From Neorhizobium vignae (GTDB lineage Bacteria > Pseudomonadota > Alphaproteobacteria > Rhizobiales > Rhizobiaceae), in assembly GCF_000732195.1 (NCBI RefSeq), contig NZ_JNNU01000002.1, forward strand, positions 372,001 through 436,000: a stretch of DNA of 64,000 nt, written 5' to 3'. Below the pieces are notes generated by a model, which was given only the letters and a program-made list of their open reading frames with translations, was not told the origin of the DNA and searched no databases. Below, piece after piece: positions 8,767 through 17,740 of the stretch. Every line of letters begins with the position of its first letter. The first letter of the stretch is position 1. The position numbers were made by a program, and so were the translations under genes.

Positions 8767-10173
8767 ATGCCGGACTACGCACAGATCAAGAAAGAACTCG
8801 AAGGCCTCGCACTCGAGGACAATCCGGCGCTGGTGCGCCAGAAGAGCCGCGATTTCTACTGGTATTCGCCGATCCTGAAGGAAGAGCTCGAAAACGTCAC
8901 CGCCGATCTCGTCGTCTCGCCGAAAAGCGAGGAAGAGGTGATCCGGGTGCTGAAGGTGGCCTATGCCCATGGCGTACCGGTCACCCCGCGCGGCGCCGGC
9001 ACCGGCAACTACGGCCAGGCCATGCCGCTCTCCGGCGGCATCGTGCTCAACCTCATCAACATGAACAAGGTCAAGGAAATCCATCCGGGCCGCGTCATCG
9101 CCGAACCCGGCATCGTGATTGCCGAACTCGACCGCCAGACCAGAGCCCATTCCGGCCAGGAGCTGCGCTTCCACCCCTCGACCGCCCAGACGGCGACGAT
9201 CGGCGGCTTCGTCGCCGGCGGTTCCGGCGGCGTCGGCTCAATCCATTGGGGCGGCCTGCGCGACCTCGGCAATATCCTGCGCCTGCGCGTCGTCACCATG
9301 GAAGCCGAGCCGCGCGTCCTCGACCTGACGGCCTGGGACCTGCAGAAGGTCACCCACGCCTACGGCACCAACGGCATCATCGTCGAAGTCGAGATGCCGC
9401 TGGCTCCCGCCTATGAATGGGTGGACGTGCTGGTCGGTTACGACGACTTCATGGACGCGGTGCGCTTCGGCGATGCGCTGGCCCATAAGAACGGCCTGCT
9501 GATCAAGGAAATCGCCCCGATCGCAGCACCCATCCCCTACGACTATTTCCCGCGTCACAAGCCGTTCCTGCGCGACCGCAACCAGTCGATCGTCGTGCTG
9601 ATGGTAGCGCCGCATTCCATGGACGCCTTTACCGCCTTTGCCGAACGCCAGAAGGGCGAAATACTCTTCCGTTCCGACAAGGTCGAAAGCATGAAGGGTA
9701 TCCCGCATGCCTACGAGCTTGCCTGGAACCACACGACGCTGCGAGCCCTGAAAGTCGATCCAGGGTTCACCTACCTTCAGGTCCAGTATCCGGGACCGGA
9801 CCATGTCGCCAAGGTCGAGAAGATGGTGAAGCTGTTCGGCGACGAGGTGCCGGGCCATCTGGAATTCATCAAGTTCGACGGCCGCATGCAGTGCTCCGGC
9901 CTTCCGCTGGTGCGCTACACGACCAGGGAGCGGCTGGAGGAGATCATGCAGATCCACCGCGACAACGGCTGCCCGATCTTCAACCCGCACCGCTACACGC
10001 TGGAAGAAGGCGGCATGAAGCAGACGGACGTGGTCCAGCTCGCCTTCAAGAAGGAGACCGATCCGAAGGGTCTCCTCAACCCCGGCAAGATGATCGCCTG
10101 GGACAATCCCGATTTCGATTTCTCAGCCGGCAAGAACTACCTCTTTCCGGGCCTTGCCGCAGCGGGTGGCTGA
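8767..10173 (+). CDS. FAD-linked oxidase (PCMH-type FAD domain, GlcD-like)
   Basis: 468 residues from the ATG at 8767; a GTG at 8761 that overlaps the previous stop (GTGA) is an alternative start. The PCMH FAD-binding fold is clear: VTPRGAGTGNYGQAMPLSGG around residues 77-97, then VIAEPGIV, and GGFVAGGSGGVGSIHWG near 150. The C-terminus (FNPHRYTLEEGG ... DPKGLLNPGKMIAW) is typical of GlcD/4-cresol dehydrogenase relatives. It would oxidise an alcohol or hydroxy-acid group using FAD. No companion GlcE/GlcF genes are present, so it acts alone or with the flavoprotein encoded next. Adjacent genes overlap by TGATG, consistent with a single operon. Confidence 0.88.
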   Translation: MPDYAQIKKELEGLALEDNPALVRQKSRDFYWYSPILKEELENVTADLVVSPKSEEEVIRVLKVAYAHGVPVTPRGAGTGNYGQAMPLSGGIVLNLINMNKVKEIHPGRVIAEPGIVIAELDRQTRAHSGQELRFHPSTAQTATIGGFVAGGSGGVGSIHWGGLRDLGNILRLRVVTMEAEPRVLDLTAWDLQKVTHAYGTNGIIVEVEMPLAPAYEWVDVLVGYDDFMDAVRFGDALAHKNGLLIKEIAPIAAPIPYDYFPRHKPFLRDRNQSIVVLMVAPHSMDAFTAFAERQKGEILFRSDKVESMKGIPHAYELAWNHTTLRALKVDPGFTYLQVQYPGPDHVAKVEKMVKLFGDEVPGHLEFIKFDGRMQCSGLPLVRYTTRERLEEIMQIHRDNGCPIFNPHRYTLEEGGMKQTDVVQLAFKKETDPKGLLNPGKMIAWDNPDFDFSAGKNYLFPGLAAAGG

Positions 10174-10751
10174 TGCGGGTCCTGCTCATCCATTCGCATC
10201 CGGTCGAGGAAAGTTATGGCGCCGCCCTGCACAGGCAGGCGCGCGAGAGCCTACTGAAAGCCGGCCATGAGGTGGATGACTGCAACCTCTATGCCGAAGG
10301 TTTCGATCCGGTCATGTCGCGCCATGACCGGATGACTTACCACGACTACCCCAACAACCTGTCGCTGGTGAAACCCTATGTCGATCGGCTGCAGGCGGCG
10401 GAAGGGCTGGTAATCGTTACCCCGGTCTGGAATTTCGGCTGGCCGGCGATGCTGAAAGGCTATTTCGACCGCGTCTGGCTGCCGGGCATCACCTTCGAGC
10501 TGAAGGACGGCAAGCTCACGCGAAAACTGCATATCGACAAGGTGGCGGTGGTCACCACCTACGGCGCCACTCGCTGGCGCGCCTTCCTCGCCGGCGACCC
10601 GCCGCGAAAACTGTCGAAACGCGTGCTGCGGGTCCAGACCAACCCCGCCCGGCCGGTGAGATTTCTGGCCCATTACGACATGAACAATTGCACGCCGCAG
10701 ACGCGGGCGGCGTTTCTGGACAAGGTGAAGCGCGAGATGGAGCGGTTCTAG
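10173..10751 (+). CDS. NAD(P)H dehydrogenase (quinone)-like flavodoxin-fold protein
   Basis: 192 residues. MRVLLIHSHPVEESYGAAL is the FMN phosphate-binding start of the MdaB/KefF/NQO family, VTPVWNFGWPAMLKGYFDRVW is the conserved isoalloxazine-contacting block, and TTYGA follows near residue 127. It should carry out two-electron reduction of quinones or similar acceptors, perhaps recycling an acceptor for the oxidase encoded upstream (inference). The start overlaps the oxidase stop (TGATG). The stop shares the bases CTAG with the stop of the convergent GNAT pseudogene. Confidence 0.9.
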   Translation: MRVLLIHSHPVEESYGAALHRQARESLLKAGHEVDDCNLYAEGFDPVMSRHDRMTYHDYPNNLSLVKPYVDRLQAAEGLVIVTPVWNFGWPAMLKGYFDRVWLPGITFELKDGKLTRKLHIDKVAVVTTYGATRWRAFLAGDPPRKLSKRVLRVQTNPARPVRFLAHYDMNNCTPQTRAAFLDKVKREMERF

Positions 10752-11367
10752 CTCTCCATCTCACGACGGCGCATTATCAACAGGGCATCTGCCTCCACCA
10801 TTGCGACACGGATCTCCGCGTTCTGCAAGGGACCGATGGGCTCACCGGCATCGCGCTCGGAAATGAACAGAAACCGATCCACCTCCGCCCCGGCCGCCGT
10901 CACCGTCCGGTAGGTTTCCCATCGCTGATGGATCCTCGCCGCGACCCGCAGCGACGGAACGTTTTCCGGGCTGACGATCGAGACGATCCGCCCGAAACCG
11001 AGACTGCCGAGACCAAAATCACGGCAGGCGGCGACCGCCTCGGCGGCATAACCGCGGCCGAGCCATTCGCGCCGAAGATGATAGCCGATCTCCGGCTCCA
11101 GGCCCTTGGGGTCGGCTGCAGCGTAACGCCGCAATCGCCGATCAGCTCGCCGGTCGCCTTCTCGACGACACCCCAGAGGCCGAAACCGTTTTCCCCATAA
11201 CTTCGAAAGGCAAGCTTTTCGAACCAGGCTTCGGTCTCCTCGAAGGTCTTGGCGCGAGGGTAGAAACGCATGCTCTCGGCATCGCCGAAGATGCGATGCA
11301 GGATCCGCAGATCGGCCTTGGTGATCTGCCTTAAGGTCAGCCTTTCCGTCTCAAGAACCTCACGCAT
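10748..11367 (-). pseudogene. GNAT N-acetyltransferase, frameshifted
   Basis: Two overlapping reading frames together spell one GNAT protein. The 5' frame starts at MREVLETERLTLRQ (ATG 11367, or GTG 11403) and runs through GELIGDCGVTLQ. The family then expects an acidic segment and EIGYHLRR, which continues in another frame as DPKGLEPEIGYHLRREWLGRGYAAEAV (acetyl-CoA binding) to the stop at 10748. A single lost base, or two gained, near 11110-11125 would explain the switch. Either the gene is recently inactivated or the assembly has an indel. The intact protein would be about 205 residues, of the RimJ/RimL-like type. Confidence 0.82.
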
Positions 11368-11473
11368 CCTACGCTCTCGATCATCGCCATATCGCCCCGC
11401 CACTCTTTACTTGAACACGCTTTTTTGCGCTATTTCCCCATCGCGAATCTTCATGTTCAGGGACAGACAGACG

Positions 11474-12676
11474 ATGACGGACCAGGTTTCACCACTCGCC
11501 AGCATCTTGCGTCCCTTGCATCCCCGCAATCCTGACGAACATCACCGGGTCGCAACCCCGCTCGAACTGCTGTTCGACCTCGTGTCGGTGATCGCGATCG
11601 CGTCCGCCGCCGCCGGCCTGCACCATGCGATTGCCGAAAACCATGCGGCGCAGGGGGTGATGACCTTCGTCATGGCCTTCTTCGCCATCTGGTGGGCCTG
11701 GATGAACTTCACCTGGTTTTCCTCGGCCTATGACAATGACGATGTCGTCTACCGATTGCTGACCATGGTGTTGATGGGTGGCTCGCTGACGATTGCCGCC
11801 GGCATTCCGGCGCTGTTCACCGAGGCGCCGGATTTTACCCTGGTGATCTATGGTTACGCCGTCATGCGCATCGGCATGATCATCCTGTGGCTGCGGGCCG
11901 CCTATCACGGCCCGGCCTGCCGGCCGACTGCGCTTGGATATGCGATCGGGATCTTCCTCGTCCAGCTTCTCTGGCTGAGTTTCCTCTTCCTGCAACCCAT
12001 CACCTTCGGCCTGTCGTATCTCCTCTGGGCGCTCGGCGTGGCCCTTGAACTGGCCGTGCCGGCCGTCGCGGAACGGCTGAGCGCCAATACGCCATGGCAC
12101 CGTCACCACATCGTCGAGCGTTATGGCCTGCTCAACATCATCGTGCTCGGCGAGACCCTGCTTGCCGGCTCGATGGCGCTTCGCCAGTTCGCCGGCGAGG
12201 TCAATGTCATGCTGGTACATACGGCGCTTTCCGCGCTGGTCATCGTCTTTTCGCTCTGGTGGGTCTATTTCGCCCGCGAGGAACAACTCACCAGCCATCA
12301 CCTCAGACGTTCGCTTCTCTGGGGCTACGGCCATTTCTTCATCTTCACTTCCGGCGCCGCGGTCGGCGCGGGTTTCGCCGTGCTCGTCGACATCATCACC
12401 CACCATTCCGAGGTCTCCATCCTCGTCGGCGACTATGCGGTGGCGATCCCCGTTGCGATCTATCTGGCGAGCCTGTGGTTCGTGCGCGACCGCTATGTCT
12501 GCATCGGCCCGGCGCGCTACACGCTCGCGGTGTTTGCCGTCCTGACGCTGGTCGCGCCGGCAATCGGGCTCGGGCTGGAAGGCATTGCGGCCACGACCGC
12601 GCTCGGCGTCATCGTCCGCAACCTGTTTGCCGGGCGCGCCTATTTAGCGCCACCGACATCTCATCCCGACCATTAA
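11474..12676 (+). CDS. Low temperature requirement protein A (LtrA) family membrane protein
   Basis: 400 residues with about ten hydrophobic segments. The family signature is present: TPLELLFDLVSVIAIA near residues 27-42, then WWAWMNFTWFSSAYDNDD, and HHIVERYGLLNIIVLGETLLA in the middle. The family's function is unknown; it was named for a Listeria cold-growth mutant. The ATG at 11474 has AGGGA upstream; an ATG at 11453 is possible. It is transcribed alone, away from the GNAT pseudogene. Confidence 0.9.
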   Translation: MTDQVSPLASILRPLHPRNPDEHHRVATPLELLFDLVSVIAIASAAAGLHHAIAENHAAQGVMTFVMAFFAIWWAWMNFTWFSSAYDNDDVVYRLLTMVLMGGSLTIAAGIPALFTEAPDFTLVIYGYAVMRIGMIILWLRAAYHGPACRPTALGYAIGIFLVQLLWLSFLFLQPITFGLSYLLWALGVALELAVPAVAERLSANTPWHRHHIVERYGLLNIIVLGETLLAGSMALRQFAGEVNVMLVHTALSALVIVFSLWWVYFAREEQLTSHHLRRSLLWGYGHFFIFTSGAAVGAGFAVLVDIITHHSEVSILVGDYAVAIPVAIYLASLWFVRDRYVCIGPARYTLAVFAVLTLVAPAIGLGLEGIAATTALGVIVRNLFAGRAYLAPPTSHPDH

Positions 12677-12730
12677 ACTTTTCCTTAAATTTTACCGGTT
12701 ATTAATCTCTGGAAACCGAGAGATTAAGCG

Positions 12731-13306
12731 ATGCGTATTGCGTTTTTCATCGCCCTCATGGCTCTGTCCCTGTCTGCCTGCGCCTCGGCGCCGAGCCGTG
12801 TCACCAATGCCTGCGCGATCTTCGAGCAGCGCGACGGGCTGTTCAACAACTGGGCGCGTGACGCCAAGAAGGCCGAGCGGGAATTCGGCGTGCCGGTGCC
12901 GATCCTGATGGCGACGATCTATGTGGAATCCGGTTTCCAGCCCTATGCGCGGCCGCCGCGCACCAAACTGCTCGGCTTCATTCCGTGGACGCGCGCCTCG
13001 ACGGCCTATGGTTACGCCCAGGCACTCGACGGCACATGGCTGAGCTACCAGAAGGATACCGGCCGCTGGAGCGCCAGCCGCACCGATTTCGGCGATGCCG
13101 TCCATTTCGTCGGCTGGTATCACAACCAGAGCCATCTCAAGAACGGCATCCCGCTCACCGACAGCTACAACCTCTACCTCGCCTATTACACCGGCCAGGC
13201 CGGATACGCGCGCGGCCAGTTCGGCAACGGCGTCAAGCAGACCGCCCAGAAATCCGCCGGCATGGCCGCCAAATACGAAGCCCAGCTCAGAAGTTGCGGC
13301 TACTGA
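12731..13306 (+). CDS. Transglycosylase SLT-like lipoprotein
   Basis: 191 residues starting with a lipoprotein signal: the lipobox LSAC places the lipidated Cys at residue 17. The following domain resembles lysozyme-like SLT transglycosylases: E66 in TIYVESGFQP is the likely catalytic acid, followed by STAYGYAQALDGTW and YNLYLAYYTGQAGY. It would cleave peptidoglycan glycan strands at the inner face of the outer membrane. It converges with the L,D-transpeptidase gene seven bases away, so two wall-modifying genes sit side by side. Confidence 0.85.
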   Translation: MRIAFFIALMALSLSACASAPSRVTNACAIFEQRDGLFNNWARDAKKAEREFGVPVPILMATIYVESGFQPYARPPRTKLLGFIPWTRASTAYGYAQALDGTWLSYQKDTGRWSASRTDFGDAVHFVGWYHNQSHLKNGIPLTDSYNLYLAYYTGQAGYARGQFGNGVKQTAQKSAGMAAKYEAQLRSCGY

Positions 13307-13313
13307 GCGAACC

Positions 13314-13742
13314 CTAGCGGCTCACGACGATGCGTGTGTTCGACACTCCGTGCCGGCTGGCGAGCGAGAAGAATGTCGCTGCATTTTCAGGATGCAGGCG
13401 GATGCAGCCATGAGAGGCAGGTCGGCCGAGGCGCTTCGTCTCGAAGGTCGCATGGACGGCATAACCGCCGTTATAGAACACCGCATAGGGCATCGGGGCA
13501 TTATCGTATTTGCGCGAACGGTGATCCCTGGACAGCCACTTGGCGCCCCAGTTCCCCGTCGGCGTCGAATAACCCGGACGCGCGGTCGAAACCTTCCATT
13601 CGTAAACCACCACACCGTCCTGCTCGACGGTCATGGTCTGCGACGACAGGCTGACACTGGCAACAAGACTTGCAGAAAAGGCAGCGGGTGCGAAAAATTG
13701 CGCACAGAAGAGCGCCATGGCTCCCATCACGATACGACGCAT
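13314..13742 (-). CDS. L,D-transpeptidase (YkuD domain)
   Basis: 142 residues with a Sec signal (about residues 1-23) and one YkuD domain. The catalytic motif SHGCIRL places the nucleophile at C113, with H97 in YAVHATF as the conserved upstream His. Such enzymes form 3-3 peptidoglycan crosslinks or attach proteins to the wall, important in polar-growing Rhizobiales. It is short, with no extra wall-binding domain. It is convergent with the transglycosylase-like lipoprotein gene. Confidence 0.93.
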   Translation of the reverse strand: MRRIVMGAMALFCAQFFAPAAFSASLVASVSLSSQTMTVEQDGVVVYEWKVSTARPGYSTPTGNWGAKWLSRDHRSRKYDNAPMPYAVFYNGGYAVHATFETKRLGRPASHGCIRLHPENAATFFSLASRHGVSNTRIVVSR

Positions 13743-13948
13743 AGAAAACCCCCAATAAAAAACCCTGGAGCAAGCGATACCCTATTCAGCTCAAGGAATA
13801 TTTAAAGTCGGGGCCGATATTCAGCGCAAATCACAAATGCGATAGCCGGCACTGCAATAAAGCGATCACATAATCAATAAACACTGAATACCGATGACCT
13901 TTCGCCGATGCGGCTCGCGCTGAGGCGACATCTCTATTGGGAGTTGCT

Positions 13949-14341
13949 TTAAAATACCTTCGCCGCCGTCACTTCCACTTCGACCAGGAATTCGGCGCGG
14001 GTGAAGCCACCGACAACGATCAGGGTCGAGACCGGTTTCGGATCGAGCGTATAGCGGTCCCGCACCGCCATATAGGCGGGAAAATCCTCGCGGCTGGTGA
14101 CGAAGCCGGAAATGCGGATGACGTCCGCATAGGTCATGCCCGCCTCCTCGAGGATGGCGCCGATCGCCTTGAAGCAGAGCTCGGCCTGGCTTGTGATATC
14201 CGGCGGAATCTTCTCGTCGGTGCCGATGCCGAGCTGGCCGGACGTGACGAGCAGGCTGGCGCCTGGCGGCACCAGCAGACCGTGATTGTAGGCACCGAAC
14301 GGCTTGCGGACGGACGGAGGATTAAAGGTCTCAATTGCCAT
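13949..14341 (-). CDS. RidA/YjgF-family protein
   Basis: 130 residues from ATG 14341. It shows the RidA fold pattern: an early PFGAYNHG segment, VTSGQLGI, then SQAELCFKAIGAILEEAGMTYADVIRISGFVTSREDFPAYMAVRD and a C-terminal VEVEVTA. Classic RidA enzymes deaminate reactive enamines/imines and use an Arg in a late IR/R motif that is not obvious here, so it may belong to another Rid subgroup. The start lies 11 bases inside the end of the ALDH gene, so translation is coupled and the two probably act in one pathway. Confidence 0.88.
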   Translation of the reverse strand: MAIETFNPPSVRKPFGAYNHGLLVPPGASLLVTSGQLGIGTDEKIPPDITSQAELCFKAIGAILEEAGMTYADVIRISGFVTSREDFPAYMAVRDRYTLDPKPVSTLIVVGGFTRAEFLVEVEVTAAKVF

Positions 14342-15758
14342 AACCGACGATACCCTTGATTTCGAGGAAGTCGTGAATGGCCCAGTCGGCATATTCGCGG
14401 CCGTTGCCGGATTGCTTGAAGCCGCCGAAGGGCGCGAAGAGATCCCATTCGGGATAGTTGATGAACACCGAACCGGCGCGAAGCCGCGCCGCCACCTGGC
14501 GGGCATGGGCGAGATCGCCGGACTGAACATAGGCCGCAAGCCCGTACGGTGTGTCGTTGGCGATCTCGATCGCCTGTTCCTCCGTCTCGTAAGGGAGGAT
14601 CGACAGGACGGGCCCGAAGATCTCTTCGCGGGCGATGGTCATGTCGTTGGTGACGTTTCCGAACACGGTTGGGCGGATGTAGTAGCCGCGATTGAGGTTT
14701 TCCGGCCGGCCGGGGCCGCCGGTGACCAGCGTCGCACCTTCCGCGATGCCCGCCTCGATCAGCCGCTGGATCTTGTCGAACTGGGTCTTGCTGACCACCG
14801 GGCCGAGATCGGTACCGTCGGCGCGCGGATCGCCGGTCTTGAGCTTTTCGGCGGCAGCCTTTGCGACCTGAAGCGCCTCGTCGTGACGCCTGGCCGGCAC
14901 CAGCATGCGGGTCGGCGCATCGCAGGACTGGCCGGAATTGCCGAAACAGGCGGTCACGCCGTCCGCCACCGCCTTTTCGAACTCCGCGTCGGCCAGGATG
15001 ATATTCGGCGACTTGCCGCCGAGCTCCTGCGCCACCCGCTTCACCGTATCGGCAGCGGTCTTGGCGACAATGATACCGGCGCGGGTCGAGCCGGTGAAGG
15101 ACACCATGTCGACATCCGGATGGCCGGCCATCACCTGGCCCACGTCCGGACCGGTGCCGTTGACGAGGTTGAAGACGCCCTTCGGCGTGCCGGCCGCCTC
15201 CATGACCTCGGCGAAGATGATGCCGCTGATCGGCGCGATCTCCGAGGGTTTGAGCACCATGGTACAGCCGGCGGCAATCGCCGGCGCTACCTTGCAGACG
15301 ATCTGGTTGAGCGGCCAGTTCCAGGGCGTGATGAGAGCGCAGACGCCGATCGGCTCTTTCACGATGGTCGTCGTGCCGCGTGTCTCGGTGAACTCGTAGG
15401 CTTCGAGCGCCTCGATCGTCGCCTTGAGATGCCCCTGCCCGGCAGCGGCCTGCGCGTCCCGGGCAAAGGCGATCGGCGCACCCATCTCCTGGGAGACGGC
15501 CTGGGCGATATCCTCGTAGCGCTTTTCGTATTCGGCAAGGATGCGACGAAGCAGCGCCAGCCGCTCCTCCTTCGACCACTGAGAGAAAGCCGGGAACGCG
15601 GCTTTGGCCGCCGCCACCGCCTTGTCCACATCCGCCTTGGAGCCGAGCGCGATCCGCGTATAGGCCTCTTCCGTCGAGGGATCGATGACGTCCAGCGCGA
15701 CCGGGAGGGCCGGTTCGACCCAGGCGCCGTCGATGAAGAATTTCAAATGGTTGCTCAT
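14331..15758 (-). CDS. NAD(P)-dependent aldehyde dehydrogenase
   Basis: 475 residues, standard ALDH length. The NAD-binding and catalytic motifs are visible: TPWNWPLNQI with the oxyanion Asn, FTGSTRAG, the general base Glu in QELGGKSPNII, and the nucleophile Cys in FGNSGQSCDAPTR. EIFGPVLSI and the C-terminal GGFKQSGNGRE follow. Substrate is not predictable; the GQSCDAPTR variant differs from the more usual GQxCxAxxR. GGAGG-like sequence precedes the ATG. It is cotranscribed with the overlapping RidA-like gene. Confidence 0.93.
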   Translation of the reverse strand: MSNHLKFFIDGAWVEPALPVALDVIDPSTEEAYTRIALGSKADVDKAVAAAKAAFPAFSQWSKEERLALLRRILAEYEKRYEDIAQAVSQEMGAPIAFARDAQAAAGQGHLKATIEALEAYEFTETRGTTTIVKEPIGVCALITPWNWPLNQIVCKVAPAIAAGCTMVLKPSEIAPISGIIFAEVMEAAGTPKGVFNLVNGTGPDVGQVMAGHPDVDMVSFTGSTRAGIIVAKTAADTVKRVAQELGGKSPNIILADAEFEKAVADGVTACFGNSGQSCDAPTRMLVPARRHDEALQVAKAAAEKLKTGDPRADGTDLGPVVSKTQFDKIQRLIEAGIAEGATLVTGGPGRPENLNRGYYIRPTVFGNVTNDMTIAREEIFGPVLSILPYETEEQAIEIANDTPYGLAAYVQSGDLAHARQVAARLRAGSVFINYPEWDLFAPFGGFKQSGNGREYADWAIHDFLEIKGIVGYGN

Positions 15759-16066
15759 GGGAACCTCCGGGCAGCCAGAGACGTGATCGAACCACTATCG
15801 GCGATCACCATGTCCCTCGCAAGCCCGGAGAAGCTGTTCGCAAGACGAAGTGCGGAGACTTGTTCCATCGCCACGCAGCACTCGGCAGCCGCCGCCTTTG
15901 CACCTGCAGGCGAGGGGAGCCGAGGAGTTTCAACAAGCCCTAAATGTTCGTAAAACCCGTCGAAACACATCAGCAACAATACCGCTTCATCCGAACTTAA
16001 AAGCTCGATGTTACGGAATAGATCGACCTTGCGCCGACCCGGGGAATTTCCGCAGCGCTGGGCCAT
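15755..16066 (-). CDS. Possible small ORF coupled to ALDH, doubtful
   Basis: An open frame of 103 codons whose TGA overlaps the ALDH ATG (ATGA), the spacing seen in real operons here. No domain is recognised, no ribosome site is evident, and codon third positions are less GC-rich than in the neighbours. The start could also be the internal ATG at 15970. It occupies the otherwise empty interval between ALDH and the DUF4344 gene, which may simply be the ALDH leader. Confidence 0.25.
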   Translation of the reverse strand: MAQRCGNSPGRRKVDLFRNIELLSSDEAVLLLMCFDGFYEHLGLVETPRLPSPAGAKAAAAECCVAMEQVSALRLANSFSGLARDMVIADSGSITSLAARRFP

Positions 16067-16110
16067 GGACGCGGCAGATCAACACGGCTTTCAGAAAGCA
16101 GGCAGGCCCG

Positions 16111-17028
16111 ATGCGACGCAGCCTTCTCCCTCTCGCCCTTTTCGGGCTTTTTGCGCTGCCCATGGCCGGCGCACAGGCGACGGCCCTCACCGACGACCTT
16201 CAGGGTCTTTCCAAGCAGCAGGTCGAGGACAGCGTCGAGTTCGCATTCGGCAATGCGCTGTTTTTCCTGTTCCATGAAGCCGGACACATGCTGGTTTCAG
16301 AATTCAACCTGCCGGTTCTTGGCCGGGAGGAAGATGCGGTGGATACGCTTTCCACGCTGCTCCTGCTGGAGGCCGACGACGAAGTTTTCGACACGGCGCT
16401 GACCGATTCCGTCGATGGCTGGACATTTTCCGCAGAGGCCAGCGAGGCTGCCGAAGAGGAACTGCCGATGTGGGACGTCCACGCGCTCGACCGCCAGCGC
16501 GCCTTCAGCATGGTCTGCATGATGGTCGGAAAGGATGCGGAGAAATTCAAGGAATCGGCCGATAACCTCGAATTTCCGGAGGAACGCCGAAGGCAGTGCG
16601 TCGGCGAATATCTGAAAGCCCATGACAGCTGGTTCGGCGTCCTGAAACCGCATCTGCGCACCGACGGGCAGAACAACAAATTTACGATTACCTACAAGAA
16701 GCCGAACAACAGGGAACTCGAGGACTACGCAGACCTGACGAAGACGGCGAAGGTCCTGGATATCCTCGCCGAGCTTCTCTCCGGGCTCTACAAGCTGGAC
16801 GACGGCATCAAGCTGACGGCCGCCGAATGCGGCGAGCCGAATGCCTATTGGTCGGCTGGCGGTCGGGAAGTGATATACTGCTATGAGCTGATGCAGTGGC
16901 ACATGCAGACCGTCGCCAAATACTTCAAAGAAGAAGAGGGAAAAACCGACGAGAGCCAAGAGGCGGTCGAAGACGAGAAAAAACCGACCCTTCAGAACCT
17001 GTTCGGCAAGGCAACGGCCCGCCGGTAG
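16111..17028 (+). CDS. DUF4344-type putative metallopeptidase
   Basis: 305 residues with a signal peptide (about residues 1-22). The zinc motif HEAGH occurs in FLFHEAGHMLVSEFNLPVLGREEDAVD, where the downstream Glu/Asp of GREEDAVD probably completes the metal site, as in this family. Charged C-terminal tail rich in Glu/Lys. The protein should act in the periplasm; its substrate is unknown. Start chosen at 16111 because the signal peptide begins there; upstream in-frame codons look non-coding. A terminator follows. Confidence 0.85.
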   Translation: MRRSLLPLALFGLFALPMAGAQATALTDDLQGLSKQQVEDSVEFAFGNALFFLFHEAGHMLVSEFNLPVLGREEDAVDTLSTLLLLEADDEVFDTALTDSVDGWTFSAEASEAAEEELPMWDVHALDRQRAFSMVCMMVGKDAEKFKESADNLEFPEERRRQCVGEYLKAHDSWFGVLKPHLRTDGQNNKFTITYKKPNNRELEDYADLTKTAKVLDILAELLSGLYKLDDGIKLTAAECGEPNAYWSAGGREVIYCYELMQWHMQTVAKYFKEEEGKTDESQEAVEDEKKPTLQNLFGKATARR

Positions 17029-17048
17029 CGAGCGCGGGCAAAAGTAAG

Positions 17049-17090
17049 CCCGGCATCAGCCTTCACAAGCCTGACGCCGGGCGGTTTTAT
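17049..17090 (+). terminator. Rho-independent terminator after the DUF4344 gene
   Basis: GCCCGGC (17049-17055) pairs with GCCGGGC (17077-17083), and the stem extends inwards through TCAG/CTGA with one mismatch. GGTTTTATT follows on the plus strand. It lies 20 bases past the stop at 17028. Confidence 0.7.
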
Positions 17091-17098
17091 TGTCGTGT

Positions 17099-17713
17099 TC
17101 AAGCGCCATAGGGCGCAAAGAACGTCTTGGCGGCCTCGATCTCGTTCGGGCGGATCTCATGTCCGCCGCCATGCCATTCGAGCGTGACCGTGTCGCCCTG
17201 CTTCCTGAAATAATCGGCAAGGTCGGTGGTCTGCGCGACGGAACTGATCGGATCGTGCTGGCCGGCCGTGATCAACACATGGGCCTTGTCTTCGGCCTTG
17301 CGGTCCTTCGGCTTGAACGGGATCAGCGGATGCATCAGCACGCCCGCCTCGAACAGGCCGGGCTTCTCGATCATGATATTGGCGAGAATATTCGCGCCGT
17401 TCGAAAAACCGAGGCCGAGCACGGCCGAAGATTCGTAGCGCTCGCGGTTGGCGGCGACGAATTCGCTCATCCGCTCGGTCGCCCGGGCGAGATCCTCGCA
17501 ATCGTAGACGCCTTCAGCCTTGCGGCGGAAGAAGCGCGCCGCACCGTGTTCGGAAATGTCGCCGCGCGGCGAGATCACCGTGGCGCCCGGCAAGAGCCGG
17601 CCGCCGAAATCGAAGAACTGGTTTTCATCGCCGCCGGTGCCGTGAAAGACGAACAGGATCGGCGCTCCAGGAGCACCGGGGCGCGCCCGGTGCACATAAC
17701 TGTCGTAACTCAT
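17099..17713 (-). CDS. Alpha/beta-hydrolase, carboxylesterase/phospholipase-like
   Basis: 204 residues of the small YpfH/EstB-like esterase group. The oxyanion segment is FVFHGTGGDENQF, the nucleophile Ser is in GLGFSNGANIL, the Asp is in TAGQHDPISS, and the His is in WHGGGHEI. It is cytoplasmic with no signal. It directly follows the glyoxalase-fold dioxygenase gene by 27 bases in the same direction; the pair dioxygenase plus carboxylesterase is often seen together in proteobacteria and linked to hydroquinone or electrophile tolerance, though the substrate here is not shown. Confidence 0.9.
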   Translation of the reverse strand: MSYDSYVHRARPGAPGAPILFVFHGTGGDENQFFDFGGRLLPGATVISPRGDISEHGAARFFRRKAEGVYDCEDLARATERMSEFVAANRERYESSAVLGLGFSNGANILANIMIEKPGLFEAGVLMHPLIPFKPKDRKAEDKAHVLITAGQHDPISSVAQTTDLADYFRKQGDTVTLEWHGGGHEIRPNEIEAAKTFFAPYGA

Positions 17714-17740
17714 GATGGTCTCCTTGGACGCGTCGTCTGG

